This document shows, piece by piece, positions 11,148-22,359 of a stretch of DNA of 64,000 nt. Position 1 is the first letter of the stretch. Each line of letters opens with the position of its first letter. Origin of the DNA: Streptomyces sp. WAC08241. GTDB lineage: Bacteria; Actinomycetota; Actinomycetes; Streptomycetales; Streptomycetaceae. The notes beneath the pieces were generated by a model. That model did not search any database. It was not told the origin of the DNA and saw only the letters and a program-made list of their open reading frames with translations. Both the position numbers and the translations under genes were made by a program. The stretch covers positions 2,914,001 through 2,978,000 of the forward strand of contig CP042279.1 of assembly GCA_007858575.1 (NCBI GenBank), given 5' to 3'.

Positions 11148-11914
11148 GTGGTGGAGATCAAGACGAACGAATCCCTGGCGGCCATGCGCGAGAGCGGACG
11201 GGTGGTGGCCCGTGCCCTGGCGGCCGTGCGGGAGAAGGCCGCGCCCGGCGTCCGGCTGACGGAGCTCGACCGGGTCGCGCGCGGGTGCTGGCCGAGGCGG
11301 GCGCCGACTCGCCCTTCCTCGGCTACCACCCGGAGTGGGCGCCCGTGCCGTTCCCGGCGGTGGTGTGCGTCTCGGTGAACGACGCGATCGTGCACGGCGT
11401 CCCGGACGACACCCGGCTCGCGCCGGGCGACCTGGTGTCCGCGGACTGCGGGCGCTGCTCGGCGGCTGGGCGGGCGACTCGGCCGTCAAGCTTCACGGTC
11501 GGCCGGGCCCGGCCGGAGGACGCCCGGCTGATCGCCACGGCGGAGGAGGCCCTGGAGGCCGGCATCGCGGCGGCCGTCGTCGGCAACCGGATCGGGGACG
11601 TCGCGCACGCGATCGGCCGGGTCTGCCGGGCCGCCGGCTACGGCATCCCGGACGGCTTCGGCGGGCACGGGATCGGCCGCACCATGCACGAGGACCCGGG
11701 CGTCCCCAACGAGGGACGCCCGGGCCGGGGCATGAGGCTGCGCCACGGGATGACGCTCGCGATCGAGCCGATGCTCGTCGGCGGCGGCACGGACGACTAC
11801 TACACGGCGCGGGACGGCTGGACGATGCGCACGGTCGACGGCTCGCGCGCCGCCCACGCCGAGCACACGGTGGCGATCACGGACGACGGTCCGCGCATCC
11901 TGACGGCGCTGTAG
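11148..11914 (+). CDS. map: Type I methionine aminopeptidase
   Basis: About 255 residues, pita-bread fold. Metal ligands are visible: Asp in LVSADCG and the next-frame GDSAVKL, His in GHGIGRTMHEDP, Glu in LAIEPML and the late AEHTVAI. It would remove initiator Met from new proteins in the cytoplasm. GTG start with no Shine-Dalgarno, consistent with leaderless translation. Breaks near 11281 and 11455 at G/C runs. Streptomycetes usually have another housekeeping copy; this one pairs with a divergent Xre regulator, so it is probably the conditional paralogue. Confidence 0.9.
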
Positions 11915-11927
11915 CGGGCGCCGCCGG

Positions 11928-13722
11928 TCACCTCCCCGCCGGCCGCACCACCATCGCGGAGCCGCCGCCCCGGCGGACCTTCTCCGCGGCGGCCACCCAG
12001 CGGCCGTCCGGCAGGCGCTGGACGCCGGTCGCGGCGCCGATCTCCGGGTTCTGCCGGAAGCCGTGCCCGATCGCCTCCAGTTCGGCGCGGACGGGGCTGT
12101 TCCACAGGCCGGGTTCGAGTTCGGTGGTGGCCTGGTTGCGCTGGCTGGCACGCGGCGCGGCGATCGCCTCGACGAGCGGCAGGTGCCGGTCGACGACCCC
12201 GGTGAGGGTCTGGAGGACGGTGGTGATGATGGTCGCGCCGCCCGGCGAGCCGAGCGCGAGGACGGGCCTGTCGTGCCGGTCGAGGACGATCGTCGGGGAG
12301 ATCGAGGAGCGCGGCCGCTTGCCGGGTCCGGGCAGGTTCGGGTCGTGGACCGCCGGGTTCGCCGGGGCGAAGGAGAAGTCGGTCAGCTCGTTGTTGAGCA
12401 GGAAGCCCCGGCCGGGCACGGTGATGCCACTGCCGCCGGTGGACTCGATGGTGAGGGTGTACGCGACGACGTTGCCCCACTTGTCGGCCACCGTCAGGTG
12501 GTGGTGTTCTCGCCCTCGTACGTGGTCGGGCGGCGGTCCCGCCGGGGCGCACGGCGCCGGGTCGCGGGGTCGCCGGGCGCGAGCGGGCTGGTCAGGGCGG
12601 CGTCGTCGCGGATCAGGCAGGCGCGGGAGTCCGCGAACCGCCGGGAGAGCAGGCCGCGCGTCGGCACGGACTCGAAGGCCGGGTCCCCGACCCAGCGGCC
12701 CCGGTCGGCGAAGGCGATGCGGCTGGCCTCGACGAACCGGTGCAGGTAGCGGGTCTGCGAGGCCCGGGAGAGGTCGGTGCCCTCCAGGATGTTGAGCGCC
12801 TCGCCGACGCTGGTGCCGCCGGAGGAGGAGGGGCCATGCCGTAGACGTCGAGGCCCCGGTACGAGACCTTCGTCGGCGCGCGGAACACGGTCCGGTACGA
12901 CGCCAGGTCGCGTTCCGTCAGGTCGCCCGAGCGGACGTTCCGGGTGGCGCCGGGGCGGACGGGGGCTTGCGGACGGTATCGACGATGTCCCGGGCGAGCG
13001 GCCCTCGTAGAGCGCGCCGACGCCCTCGCGGCCGAGCTTCTCGTACGTACGGGCGAGGTCGGGGTTCTTGAAGCGGGAGCCGACCGCGGGCAGTCGTCCG
13101 CCGGGCAGGAAGAGCCGCGAGGTGGCCGGGAAGTCGCGGAAGCGGGCCTCGTTGGCGGCCGTCTGGGAGCGGAAGGTCTCGTCGACGGTGAAGCCCTCGC
13201 GGGCGAGCCGCTCGGCGGGCCGGAGCAGGGCGGAGAGCCGCTTGCTGCCCCAGGCGTCGAGGGCGGACTCCCAGGTCGCCGGGGTGCCGGGGTGCCGACG
13301 CCGCGGCCGCTGGTCATGCCCTCCTCGAACGGGATGGGGGCGCCGTTCTCCACGAAGAGGTGGGCGTCGGCGGACCGGGGCGCGGTCTCGCGGCCGTCGA
13401 TCGTGTGCACGGAGCGGCTCTTCGCGTCGTAGTAGGCGAAGTAGCCGCCGCCTCCGATGCCGGCCGAGTAGGGCTCGGTGACGCCGAGCGCGGCCGCGAC
13501 GGCGACGGCGGCGTCGACCGCGTTGCTGCCCTCGCGGAGCACCTCGATCCCGGCGGCCGAGGCGTCGGCGTCGACGCTGGCGACGGCGCCGCCGTATCCG
13601 GTCGCGACGGGCTCCTTGAGGGGTGGTTTCGCCACCGCCGCCGGCGGCGCGGCGGCACCCATCGAGAGGACCGTCGCCGTGACGGCGAGAACGGAGACCT
13701 TGCCAGCGGCGGAGCGACGCAT
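11928..13722 (-). CDS. ggt: Gamma-glutamyltransferase (secreted, Ntn hydrolase)
   Basis: About 600 residues with a Sec-type signal peptide ending AAVAKPP. It has the large-subunit motifs GGAVASVDADASAAGIEVL, NAVDAAVA, GIGGGGYF and IDGRETAP, and the small subunit begins at the autocleavage Thr in NTTHLTVADKWGN. SISPTIVLD and LGSPGGATIITT late in the chain shape the active site. At about 12497 one C is missing from the bases encoding T-T-H, breaking the frame exactly at the nucleophile; more breaks near 12540, 12835, 12962 and 13293. The extracellular enzyme hydrolyses or transfers gamma-glutamyl groups of glutathione-like peptides, which may supply the glutamate taken up by the transporter encoded at 17.7-20.9 kb. 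Confidence 0.92.
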
Positions 13723-13825
13723 TCGTACCTCCAGTCAACAACCGTCCGCGCAGCGTAACTTCCTCCGCCCCTCCCGTCAGGAACGCCTCGAACGACAGGC
13801 CGAACGGCCGCTAGCATGCCCGCCC

Positions 13826-14626
13826 ATGAACGAAGACGTGCGCAACATCGTGCTCGGGGTGCTCGCCACCGGTGTCAGTGCCTCCTTCGGCTGGCTCGGC
13901 CGCACGTACGGGTGGCGGCGCAGGCTCCGCCGCAAGCAGGCGTTCTTCGGCCTGCCCGGGGGCTCGGAGTGCCTGCTCGTGGTCAACAGGGAGTCCGGCG
14001 GGGACAACGTGGTGCACCGCTACGACGTCTTCGCGCTGCTCGAACTCTCCGCGCTCGTCAAGGACTGCGGGGCGCAGGCCCGCATCCTGCCGCACGACCG
14101 GGCCCACCAGGGCTTCGGCGACCGCACGGAGTTCTGCGTGGGAGGGCCGTACTCGAACAGGCGCATGGCCGCCCACCTCACCACCCTGCTGCCGGGCGTG
14201 CGGATGAACGTGGACGTCGAGCCGCCCGAGCTCCGGGGCTCGGTCACGATCGGCGGCGAGCGGTACCTCATGGAGAAGGGGCTGGCGGAGTACGTGCTCC
14301 TGGCCCGGCTCACGGCCGGGGAGGACCACCGGCCGGTCTTCCTCTTCTGCGGCCAGCGGGCGATCACCAACCAGGCGGCGACCCGCTATCTGGCCCGCCA
14401 CCACGAGGCCCTGAGCAGGCGTCACCGCGACGGCTCGTTCGTCCTGCTCCTGAAGGTGGTCAACTCGGAGGCGTACGGCCCCGACGTGGTCGAACTGGTG
14501 GCCGACGTGACGCGCGCGGCCCGCACGGCTCCCCCGGCTTCCCCGGCTTCCGGATCCCCGCCGCCGAACCGGCGGCGACGGCCTGACCGGATGGGGCCCG
14601 ACGGGGTGAAGACGTCACCATCATGA
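13826..14626 (+). CDS. Membrane-anchored hypothetical protein
   Basis: About 266 residues, family not recognised. Residues 4-25 (VRNIVLGVLATGVSASFGWL) form one N-terminal membrane helix followed by an Arg-rich stop, so the rest should be cytoplasmic. The soluble part has CLLVVNRESGGDNVVHRYDVFALLELS, FCVGGPYSNRRMA and FLFCGQRAITNQAATRYL, suggesting an alpha/beta fold with a conserved Gly-Gly-Pro-x-S-N-x-R loop. It diverges from ggt. The tail is Pro/Ser-rich; a single lost base near 14550 could instead give an end at 14586. Confidence 0.6.
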   Translation: MNEDVRNIVLGVLATGVSASFGWLGRTYGWRRRLRRKQAFFGLPGGSECLLVVNRESGGDNVVHRYDVFALLELSALVKDCGAQARILPHDRAHQGFGDRTEFCVGGPYSNRRMAAHLTTLLPGVRMNVDVEPPELRGSVTIGGERYLMEKGLAEYVLLARLTAGEDHRPVFLFCGQRAITNQAATRYLARHHEALSRRHRDGSFVLLLKVVNSEAYGPDVVELVADVTRAARTAPPASPASGSPPPNRRRRPDRMGPDGVKTSPS

Positions 14627-14710
14627 CAGGTCAGAGGCGTTTTTCGTAGGACCGAACGCACAGTTCGCGAGCCTTGTCCGGTCCCTCCTCCGGCTTCCGG
14701 AATCGCCGTC

Positions 14711-15971
14711 ATGAATCACTCCGGGAACATCGGTCAGAACATCGATCAGGACGCGGTCCTGCGGGCGAGGACGATGCTGCTCGGGTCGGGGCGGCTCGGC
14801 CTGCCCCAGGAGGTCGAGGCGTACCGGGTCCTCGCGAAGGTGAGCCCGGCGGCCTATCTGCCGAAGCTCGTCCGAGCGCTGGTCTCGTACGGGCACGAGG
14901 TGGGCGCCGGCGCGGCCCGGAGCGGGAGGTGGTGCTGCACGCGGAGGCCGCCGACGCGGCCCGGCGGATCGGCGCCGACCACCCGAGGAGGGCGGAGCTG
15001 CTCCGCGACGCCCTGAGGGCGTACGAGCGCACGCTCTTCGAGCTGGGGCGGCGGGCCGAGGGGCGCGCGGTGTGCGAGGAGATGGCCGAGGCCGGGCGGA
15101 TCGCCTTCGCGCGCGGGCAGGTGGCGTACCCGGCGTACGGAGGCGACCGGCTGGCGGTCGTGCTGGCCGAGGAGGGGCGTCACGGGGAGGCGGCGGACCT
15201 CCTGGCGCGGGACGCCGGCGCGGAGCCGGAGGTCCCCTTCTGGCCGGCGGTCGAGCGAACGGCGGAACTGGAGGCGGCCGGCCGGCGCGAGGAGGCGGTG
15301 GCGGTCTTCACCGGGCTCGTGGACGACACGCGGCGGAAGACGGAGGGCGGCTCCACCGCACTGGCCCACCTGGTGTGGGAACTCGTGCACCGCTCCCGGA
15401 TGCTGGATGCCGCAGGACGGCACGGGGAGGCCGGTGCGGACCGGCGGGAGGCCCTGGCGGTCCTCGACCGGCTCGCGGAGTCGGGCGAGCCCGGGAGCTG
15501 GAGCAACATCCTCTCCTTCTGGACCACCCTGTACGCCCTGTCGGCCCGGACGGCGGAACCTCCCGCGACCCCTGAGGCCCCGGCGCCGGCGTTCGGCACC
15601 GACCTCCTCCGCTGGTCGCGGGACGTGCGGAAGGCCTACTTCGACGCCATCCCCGTCCTGGAGGCCGAGGCCGCGCGTCCGGCCGGGGAGGGGCACCCCG
15701 CCGGACCGACGACCGCGCACCACCGGCTGACCGCGCGCTCCGCCCTCCTGCGGGAGAGCCGCACCCATCTGATCGAGGCGCCGCTCCGGCCGCTCTTCGA
15801 CGAGGAGGTGGCGCTCGCCCGGCGTTCGGCGCGGGAACTCCCCGGACCCTGACCGACCGGGCGATGTTCCTCGTCGCCGTCAAGCGGTACGGGGAGGCCC
15901 GCGCGGACTTCGCGGAGGCCGTGGGCCTGCTCGACGGCGCCGACCGGACGCCAATCGTTACCGCCACGTAA
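14711..15971 (+). CDS. TPR-like helical repeat protein, hypothetical
   Basis: About 420 residues of amphipathic helix pairs: RVLAKVSPAAYLPKLVRAL, AELLRDALRAYERTLFELG, AEGRAVCEEMAEAGRIAFA, RLAVVLAEEGRHGEAADLL and ALAVLDRLAESGEPGSW. The A-x-x-x-Y/W spacing and the repeated G-R-x-E/G-E-A turns are those of tetratricopeptide repeats, about eight of them. Breaks near 14922 and 15843 join three frames. No DNA-binding or enzymatic domain is visible, so it is probably a scaffold or a partial regulator of the SARP/LAL type lacking other domains. Function unknown. Confidence 0.6.
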
Positions 15972-16011
15972 CTTACCGGGGAGTTACCTCCGGTAAGCCC
16001 CCGCCGTTACC
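15957..16011. promoter_or_regulatory. Cluster of GTTAC/GGTAA inverted repeats upstream of the CocE-type gene
   Basis: CTTACCGG (15972-15979) and CCGGTAAG (15990-15997) are a perfect 8-bp inverted repeat with a 10-bp spacer. GTTAC (15957) pairs with GTAAC (15968), and further GTTACC copies sit at 15983 and 16006. Five copies of this pentamer in 55 bp, 67 bp before the next start, suggest multiple operator half-sites; the 8-bp hairpin could also help end the preceding transcript. Confidence 0.5.
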
Positions 16012-16077
16012 GTCGGGTCACTTTCACTGTCCCCCCATCGCCGACCACCCATCGGCGCCCCCAGTGAGGAGTGCCCC

Positions 16078-17642
16078 GTGCGCACATCCCTGGTCCTCGC
16101 CGTCTCGGCCGCGCTCGTGGCCGGGACGGCCCTCGGCTCGCCCCCGCCGCCCAGGCGGCTCCGGTCGCCGAGACCGCCGACTCGGCCGGCATCCGCTTCG
16201 TCGACATCCCCGGCGAGGGCGGCACCGTCCTCAAGGCGAACGTCTCACCCCCGCCGGGTCCGCACCCGGCGCCCGCCATCCCCTGATCGTGCTGCCCACC
16301 AGTTGGGCCATGCCCCAGATCGAGTACCTCGTCCCGGCCCAGAAGCTCGCCGACTCCGGCTACGTCGTGGTGAGTTACAACTCGCGCGGCTTCTGGCAGT
16401 CCGGCGGGGAGATCGAGACCGCCGGCCCCAAGGACGTCGCCGACGCCTCCAAGGTGATCGACTGGGCCCTGGCCAACACCGCCGCCGACCCCGACCGGGT
16501 GGGCATGGGAGGCGTCTCGTACGGCGCCGGGATCAGCCTGCTCGCCGCCGCGCACGACCCGAGGGTCAAGGCCGTCACCGCGCTCAGCGGCTGGGCCGAC
16601 CTCATCGAGTCCATCTACAGCGGCCGGACCCAGCACCTCCAGGCCGCCGCCCTGCTCGGCGGCGCCGGCTACCTCACCGGCCGCCCGGGCCCCGAACTCC
16701 AGCAGGTCCTGGGCGACTTCCTCTCCTCCAACCTGGCCAAGGAGGGGACATGATCGCCTGGGGCGCCAAGCGCTCCCCGGTGACGTACCTGGACCGCATC
16801 AACGCCAACGGCGCCGCGATCATGCTCGGCAACGCCTGGGGCGACACCATCTTCCCGCCCAACCAGTACGCGAGCTTCTACGAGAAGCTCACCGGCCCCA
16901 AGCGCCTGGAGTTCCGCCCCGGCGACCACGCCACCGCCGAACTGACCGGCCTCTTCGGGCTGCCCAACGACACCTGGACCAACGCGCAGCGCTGGTTCGA
17001 CCGCTACCTGAAGGGCGCCGACAACGGCATCGACCGCGAACGGCCCGTCCAGCTCAAGACCCGCTCCACGGGCGCCTACGAGGGCTACCCGGACTGGAAG
17101 TCGGTCAACGCGAACCAGAGGAAGTTCGACCTCGGCGGTACGCAGCGGGTGTGGGCGAACGTCGACTCGGGCGCCAACGGCGGGGTCACCCTGCTCACCA
17201 ACGCCCTGGACCAGTTCCTCCGCACCCCGCCCGTCGTCTCCGTCCCCTCCTCCCCCGCTCCTTCGCCGGCGTCTGGCAGTCCGAGCGGTACGACGCCCCG
17301 CAGCGGGTGCGCGGCACGGTGGAGGTGCACACCACGGTCGCCTCCACGAAGGAGAGCGGCACCCTCGTCGCGTACCTCTACGACGTGGGCCCGCTCGGCG
17401 TCGGCAAGCTGGTCACCAACGCCCCGTACACCTTCCACGGCAAGACGCCCGGGCAGCCGTTCGCCGTCGACCTGGAGCTGTTCTCCACGGCGTACGACGT
17501 GCCCGCCGGGCACCGGCTCGCGCTGGTCGTCGACACCGTCGACCCGCTCTACATCGAGCACAACCCGACCGGCGCGCAACTGACCTTCTCCTCCCCGGCC
17601 GCCGACCCGTCGTACGTGTCGGTGCCGCTGCGGAAGGAGTGA
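16078..17642 (+). CDS. Secreted CocE/X-Pro dipeptidyl-peptidase family hydrolase
   Basis: About 520 residues. GTG start and a signal peptide ending near AAQAAP. The alpha/beta-hydrolase core shows SYNSRGFWQSGG, the nucleophile elbow GMGGVSYGAGIS, NAWGDTIFPPNQ carrying the acid, and RPGDHATAE with the probable catalytic His. The last 170 residues (GVWQSERYDAPQRVRGTVEVH..., YIEHNPTGAQLTFSS) are the jelly-roll X-Pro_DPP-C domain. Breaks near 16140, 16283, 16747 and 17260. By family it cleaves X-Pro dipeptides or esters outside the cell; the exact substrate cannot be told from the sequence. Confidence 0.86.
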
Positions 17643-17679
17643 TCTCCGGCTGCCGCCGGGCGGGTGCGGCTCGTACCCG

Positions 17680-18537
17680 TCACCGCCGTCCCGGCGGCGG
17701 CCCTCCCGGTCCGGCCGGAGCGACGTCCGCGGCCTTCGTCCTCGGTCGCGGCGCTCCCGCCGGGCCACCCAGGTGGCGCACCAGGAGAGCAGCATGCACA
17801 TCCCGATGTAGATCGGCGAGATGACGAGCACGACGGGGATGAACGGCAGGTCGTAGTCGAGGTTGGACGCGATCAGCTTGCCCGCGTGCAGGAACTCCTC
17901 GTAGGTGATGAGGAATCCGAGCGAGGTGTCCTTCAGGGCCACCACCAACTGGCTGATGATGGCGGGGAGCATCGCGCGGACGGCCTGGGGCACCAGGACG
18001 TGGGTCATCACCTGCGTCTTGCGCATGCCGAGCGCGTACGCCGCCTCCCCCTGTCCACGCGCGACGGAGTGGACGCCGGTGCGGAACACCTCGGCGAGCA
18101 CGGAGCCGTTGTAGAGGGTCAGTCCGGCGACCAGGGCGGGCAGCGGCTGGACCTTCAGCGCCACGAAGACGAAGAAGATCATCACGAGGACGGGCATGGC
18201 GCGGAAGAACTCCACGAACAGGGTCGAGATCCAGCGCAGGACGCGGTGTTCGGAGAGGCGCCCGCAGGCCAGGAGGGCGCCGAGGGCGAGCGAGAGGACC
18301 GACGCGCAGGCGAAGGCCTTCAGGGTGTTGCCGAGCCCCTGAGCAGCAGCTCCTGGATGCCCTCGTAGAGGAAGGGCGACCACTTGGCGGAGGTGAACTG
18401 GTCGGTGTCGAGGAGGAGGTACAGGATCCAGCCGGCCAGGCCAGGATCACGACGGTGGAGGCGATGCCGTAGAGGAGGTGGCGCCGCCGGGCGCCGGGCC
18501 CGGGGACGTCGTAGAGGGCGGTGGACTCGGTGGTCAT
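17680..18537 (-). CDS. gluD: Glutamate/polar amino acid ABC transporter permease (GluD-like)
   Basis: About 285 residues with five to six membrane helices. The His/Glu/Gln-family coupling loop is present: VARGQGEAAYALGMRKTQVMTHVLVPQAVR, with EAA-x3-G matching the cytoplasmic contact with the ATPase. ATG start overlaps the gluC stop (ATGA). Breaks near 18440 and 18340 in the N-terminal third, and probably near 17750 where the Arg-rich tail passes to the frame that stops at 17680. It ends tail-to-tail with the CocE-type gene. Confidence 0.85.
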   Translation of the reverse strand: MTTESTALYDVPGPGARRRHLLYGIASTVVILAWPAGSCTSSSTPTSSPPPSGRPSSTRASRSCCSGARQHPEGLRLRVGPLARPRRPPGLRAPLRTPRPALDLDPVRGVLPRHARPRDDLLRLRGAEGPAAARPGRRTDPLQRLRARRGVPHRRPLRRAWTGGGGVRARHAQDAGDDPRPGAPGRPRDAPRHHQPVGGGPEGHLARIPHHLRGVPARGQADRVQPRLRPAVHPRRARHLADLHRDVHAALLVRHLGGPAGAPRPRTKAADVAPAGPGGPPPGRR

Positions 18538-19178
18538 CGGGCGACTCCCCAGCGCTTCTCCATGACGTGGAAGAGGGCGCTGATGGTGAGGGTGATGATC
18601 AGGTATCCGACGGCGATCCAGACGAAGGTCCAGACGATGTTGTAGCCGAGTTCGCTCAGCGTCTTGTAGGTGCCGAGGAGTTCGGTGACGCTGAACGCCC
18701 CCGCGATCGCCGAGTTCTTGGCGAGGGCGATCAGGGTCGAGCCGATGGGCGGGATGACGCTGCGGAAGGCCTGCGGCAGGACGACGGTGCCGAGGGTCTG
18801 GGCGAAGGTCATGCCCAGGTTGCGGGCCGCCTCGCCCTGGCCGCGCGGCACGGTGTTGATGCCGGAGCGCAGCACCTCGCAGACGAAGGCCGAGGTGTAG
18901 CAGCCGAGGGCGAGGACCGCGAACAACTGGAAGGGCAGGACGAGTCCGAAGCGGGGCAGTCCCAGCATGACCGCGAAGAAGAGCAGGGTCAGCGGGGTGT
19001 TGCGCAGGACGGTCACCCAGACCGTGCCGAAGACCCGGAAGGAGCCGACGGGCGCGACGCGGAAGGAGGCCATGACGAAGCCCAGGACGAGGGCGAGCGC
19101 CGAGGCGTAGACGGTGAGTTCGACGGTGCCGAGGAATCCCTTTCCGTAGAGCGAGAAGTTGTCGGTCAGGACGTCCAT
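18534..19178 (-). CDS. gluC: Glutamate ABC transporter permease (GluC-like)
   Basis: 214 residues, intact. It has five predicted helices and the coupling loop VPRGQGEAARNLGMTFAQTLG with EAA...G. It has the HisM/GltJ arrangement with the short N-terminal periplasmic start MDVLTDNFSLYGKG. The start lies within a few bases of the end of gluB and the stop overlaps gluD, so all genes of the operon are coupled. It forms the heteromeric channel with GluD. Confidence 0.93.
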   Translation of the reverse strand: MDVLTDNFSLYGKGFLGTVELTVYASALALVLGFVMASFRVAPVGSFRVFGTVWVTVLRNTPLTLLFFAVMLGLPRFGLVLPFQLFAVLALGCYTSAFVCEVLRSGINTVPRGQGEAARNLGMTFAQTLGTVVLPQAFRSVIPPIGSTLIALAKNSAIAGAFSVTELLGTYKTLSELGYNIVWTFVWIAVGYLIITLTISALFHVMEKRWGVAR

Positions 19179-20111
19179 GTCCGGGACTCTCCTCCGGGTC
19201 GGCCCGCCGGATAGCGGTCGATGGCGGGCGGCGGCGGGCGGGGACCCCGGAGAGGCCGAGGGTGGCGTCGTACGCCTTCTTCCAGTCGCCGTTCCTCTCG
19301 TGGGCGGCGATGGCGTCGTCCAGGGCGAACCGCAGGGCGTTGTCGCCGCGCGGGACGCCGATGCCGTACGGCTCCTGCGAGAACGGCTTCCCGACCACCT
19401 TCAGCTCGTCGGGGACCTTGGCGGCGTAGCCGAGCAGGATCGTGTCGTCGGTGGTGACCGCGTCGACCTGGTAGGTCAGCAGGTTGTCCACGCAGGCGGA
19501 GTACGTGTCGTACGCGACGAGTTCGGCCTTCGGGTGCTCCTTCTCGATCCGCTGGTACGGGGTGGAGCCGGCGGCCGAGCAGACCCGTTTGCCGTCCAGG
19601 TCCCGGGGGCCCCGGATGTCCTTCTCGTCGGCGCGGACCAGGAGCGACTGCCCGGCCCGGTAGTAGGGCCCGGCGAAGCCGACGAGCTTCTTGCGGTTGT
19701 CGTTGATGGTGTACGTGCCGACGTAGTAGTCGATCTGGCCGTTCTGCAGGGCGGTCTCGCGGTTGGCGGAGGCGATCGTGCGGAACTCGACGCGGGCCGG
19801 GTCGAAGCCGAGGGAGGCGGCCATCATCCTGGCGATCTCGATGTCGAAGCCGGAGTAGCGGCCGGAGGCGGGTCCTTCTCGCCCATGTACGGCTGGTCCT
19901 CCTTGACGCCGACGACGAGCCGGCCGCGCTTCTTCGCCCGGTTCCAGGTGGGCGAGTCGGGCAGGGTGAAGTCCGACCGCACCTGGTAGACGGGAAGCTG
20001 GCCGGGCTTCGGGCCCTTGACGGGCGGGTTGCCCTCCCGGCCGCAGCCGCCGAGCGCCGCCGCGGCGAGCAGCAGGGCGAGCGCGGCCAGGGTCCGGTGC
20101 GTACGCTGCAT
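19166..20111 (-). CDS. gluB: Glutamate-binding lipoprotein of the ABC transporter (GluB-like)
   Basis: About 310 residues. A lipoprotein signal is visible (hydrophobic Ala/Leu core then LGGC). Family-3 solute-binding marks follow: RLVVGVKEDQPYMG, GFDIEIARMMAASLG, RETALQNGQIDYYVGTYT, LDGKRVCSAAGSTPYQ and VDAVTTDDTILLGYA. The ending is disturbed by a break near 19238; restoring one base gives a stop at 19166, overlapping gluC by 13 bp. A second break lies near 19874. It binds glutamate or a similar acidic amino acid at the outer face of the membrane. Confidence 0.88.
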
Positions 20112-20124
20112 GGTTCCCACCCGG

Positions 20125-20871
<747 letters not shown>

Positions 20872-21007
20872 GCGTTGCCCTGCCCCCTTCTCAGCGGTGT
20901 CGCGGTCCACGCAAACTATCCACCGAAAAAGGGACTTCAGGGATGACACGCACCAAACGGCAATAAGCCGTATTTACTGCGGAAGGGTGGCGCCGACGGG
21001 GTGCGCG

Positions 21008-21449
21008 TCAGTACTCGGCGGCCTCCGCGTACACCTGGGAGAGCTGCGGCGCGCCCGTCATCGCCCAGTCGAGGCCGGCCTCGACGACCTGGATCTCCCG
21101 GCCGGAGGCGAGCTGCACCACCGGGCCGCCGCCGGGCCGCATCTGCCAGCGGGCCGCCGGGACGTTCCGGACGATCACCGTGCCGAGGTAGAGCCCGGCG
21201 TCATTCCCGAACCAGGGCAGCTCCTCCGGGTCGTCCCGCCAGTCGGGCGGCAACTGGTCGAGCGCCTGGAGCGAGCGCGGGTGTCGTCGAGCGCCACCCC
21301 GGCCTCCGCGACCCGGGTGCGCAGCAGCTCGCACTCGGCGAACAGCTCGGCCATCCCGTCCGGGGCGCGGTCGAAGGCGGCGGGCGCCGGGGAGACCGGG
21401 GAGTCGGGGCGGTACGCTTGCGCCAACTGTCCAGAAACGGAATGTTCAT
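21008..21449 (-). CDS. Conserved hypothetical protein (possibly DUF6278-like)
   Basis: About 145 residues across two breaks (near 21390 and 21285). It begins MNIPFLDSWRKRTAPTP, has a helical stretch MAELFAECELLRTRVAEAGVALDDT, and then an alpha/beta part ALDQLPPDWRDDPEELPWFGNDAGLYLGTVIVR...VEAGLDWA. The FGNDAGLYLGTVIV strand suggests a nucleotide- or cofactor-independent structural fold. From memory, similar small proteins occur next to exonuclease III in Streptomyces. Function unknown. Confidence 0.62.
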
Positions 21450-21533
21450 CCGAACAGCGTCGCACCGGCACCTCCCGGTCCACCACTCGGCGCGCGGAGA
21501 TCGTTCCGGGGCGTCCGCCCCGCCGGACAGGCC

Positions 21534-22312
21534 CTAGACGTCGAGGTCGACGACGACGGGGGCGTGGTCCGAGGCGCCCTTGCCCTTGCGCTCCTCGCGG
21601 TCCACGTAGCTGTCCGTGACCGCCTCGGCGAAGGGCTTGTTGCCGTAGACCAGGTCGATGCGCATGCCCCTGTTCTTCGGGAAGCCGAGCTGGCGGTAGT
21701 CCCAGTAGGTGAAGGGGTGGTCGTACTTGAGGGGCGCGGGACCACGTCGCGCAGGCCGGCCTCGCGCAGGCCCGCGAGCGCGGCCCGCTCCGGCTCCGTC
21801 ACGTGCGTGGCGCCCTCGAAGACGGTGATGTCCCAGACGTCCTCGTCGGCCGGTGCGATGTTGTAGTCGCCGAGGACCGCGAAGGGCCTGTCCCCCGCCG
21901 CGTCCTGTGCGACGGCCGCCCTGAGCGCCTCCAGCCAGCGCAGCTTGTAGGCGTAGTGCTCGTGGGCCACCTCGCGGCCGTTCGGCACGTAGACCGACCA
22001 GACGCGGACCGGGCCGCAGGTCGCGGAGACCGCCCGGGGCTCCTGCGCCCCGTCGTACTCCGGGCCGCCGGGCAGGCTCGTGACCACGTCGTCGAGGCCG
22101 ACGCGGGAGAGCAGTGCGACGCCGTTCCACCGGCCCGTGGCGTTGACCGCCGACTCGTAGCCCAGTGCGCGCAGCTCCTCGGTGGGGAACTGCTCGGCGG
22201 TGCACTTGGTCTCCTGGATGCACAGCACGTCGGTGCCGCTGCTCTCCAGCCAGGCCAGGAGGCGGGGCAGCCGGGCGGTGATCGAGTTGACGTTCCAGGT
22301 GGCGATGCGCAT
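21534..22312 (-). CDS. xthA: Exodeoxyribonuclease III / AP endonuclease
   Basis: About 259 residues of the EEP fold. MRIATWNVNSITARLPRLL at the start, IQETKC with the metal-binding Glu, VYVPNGRE with the catalytic Tyr region, LGDYNIAP with Asp/Asn, RIDLVYGN and SDHAPVVVDL with the catalytic Asp-His pair. It acts in base-excision repair on abasic sites and 3' blocked ends. One break near 21740. It is separate from the neighbouring MBL gene by 48 bp. Confidence 0.93.
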
Positions 22313-22359
22313 GGACGCCAGCCTACTGGCGGGCACCGACAACGGCCGGTCGCCGGTGC

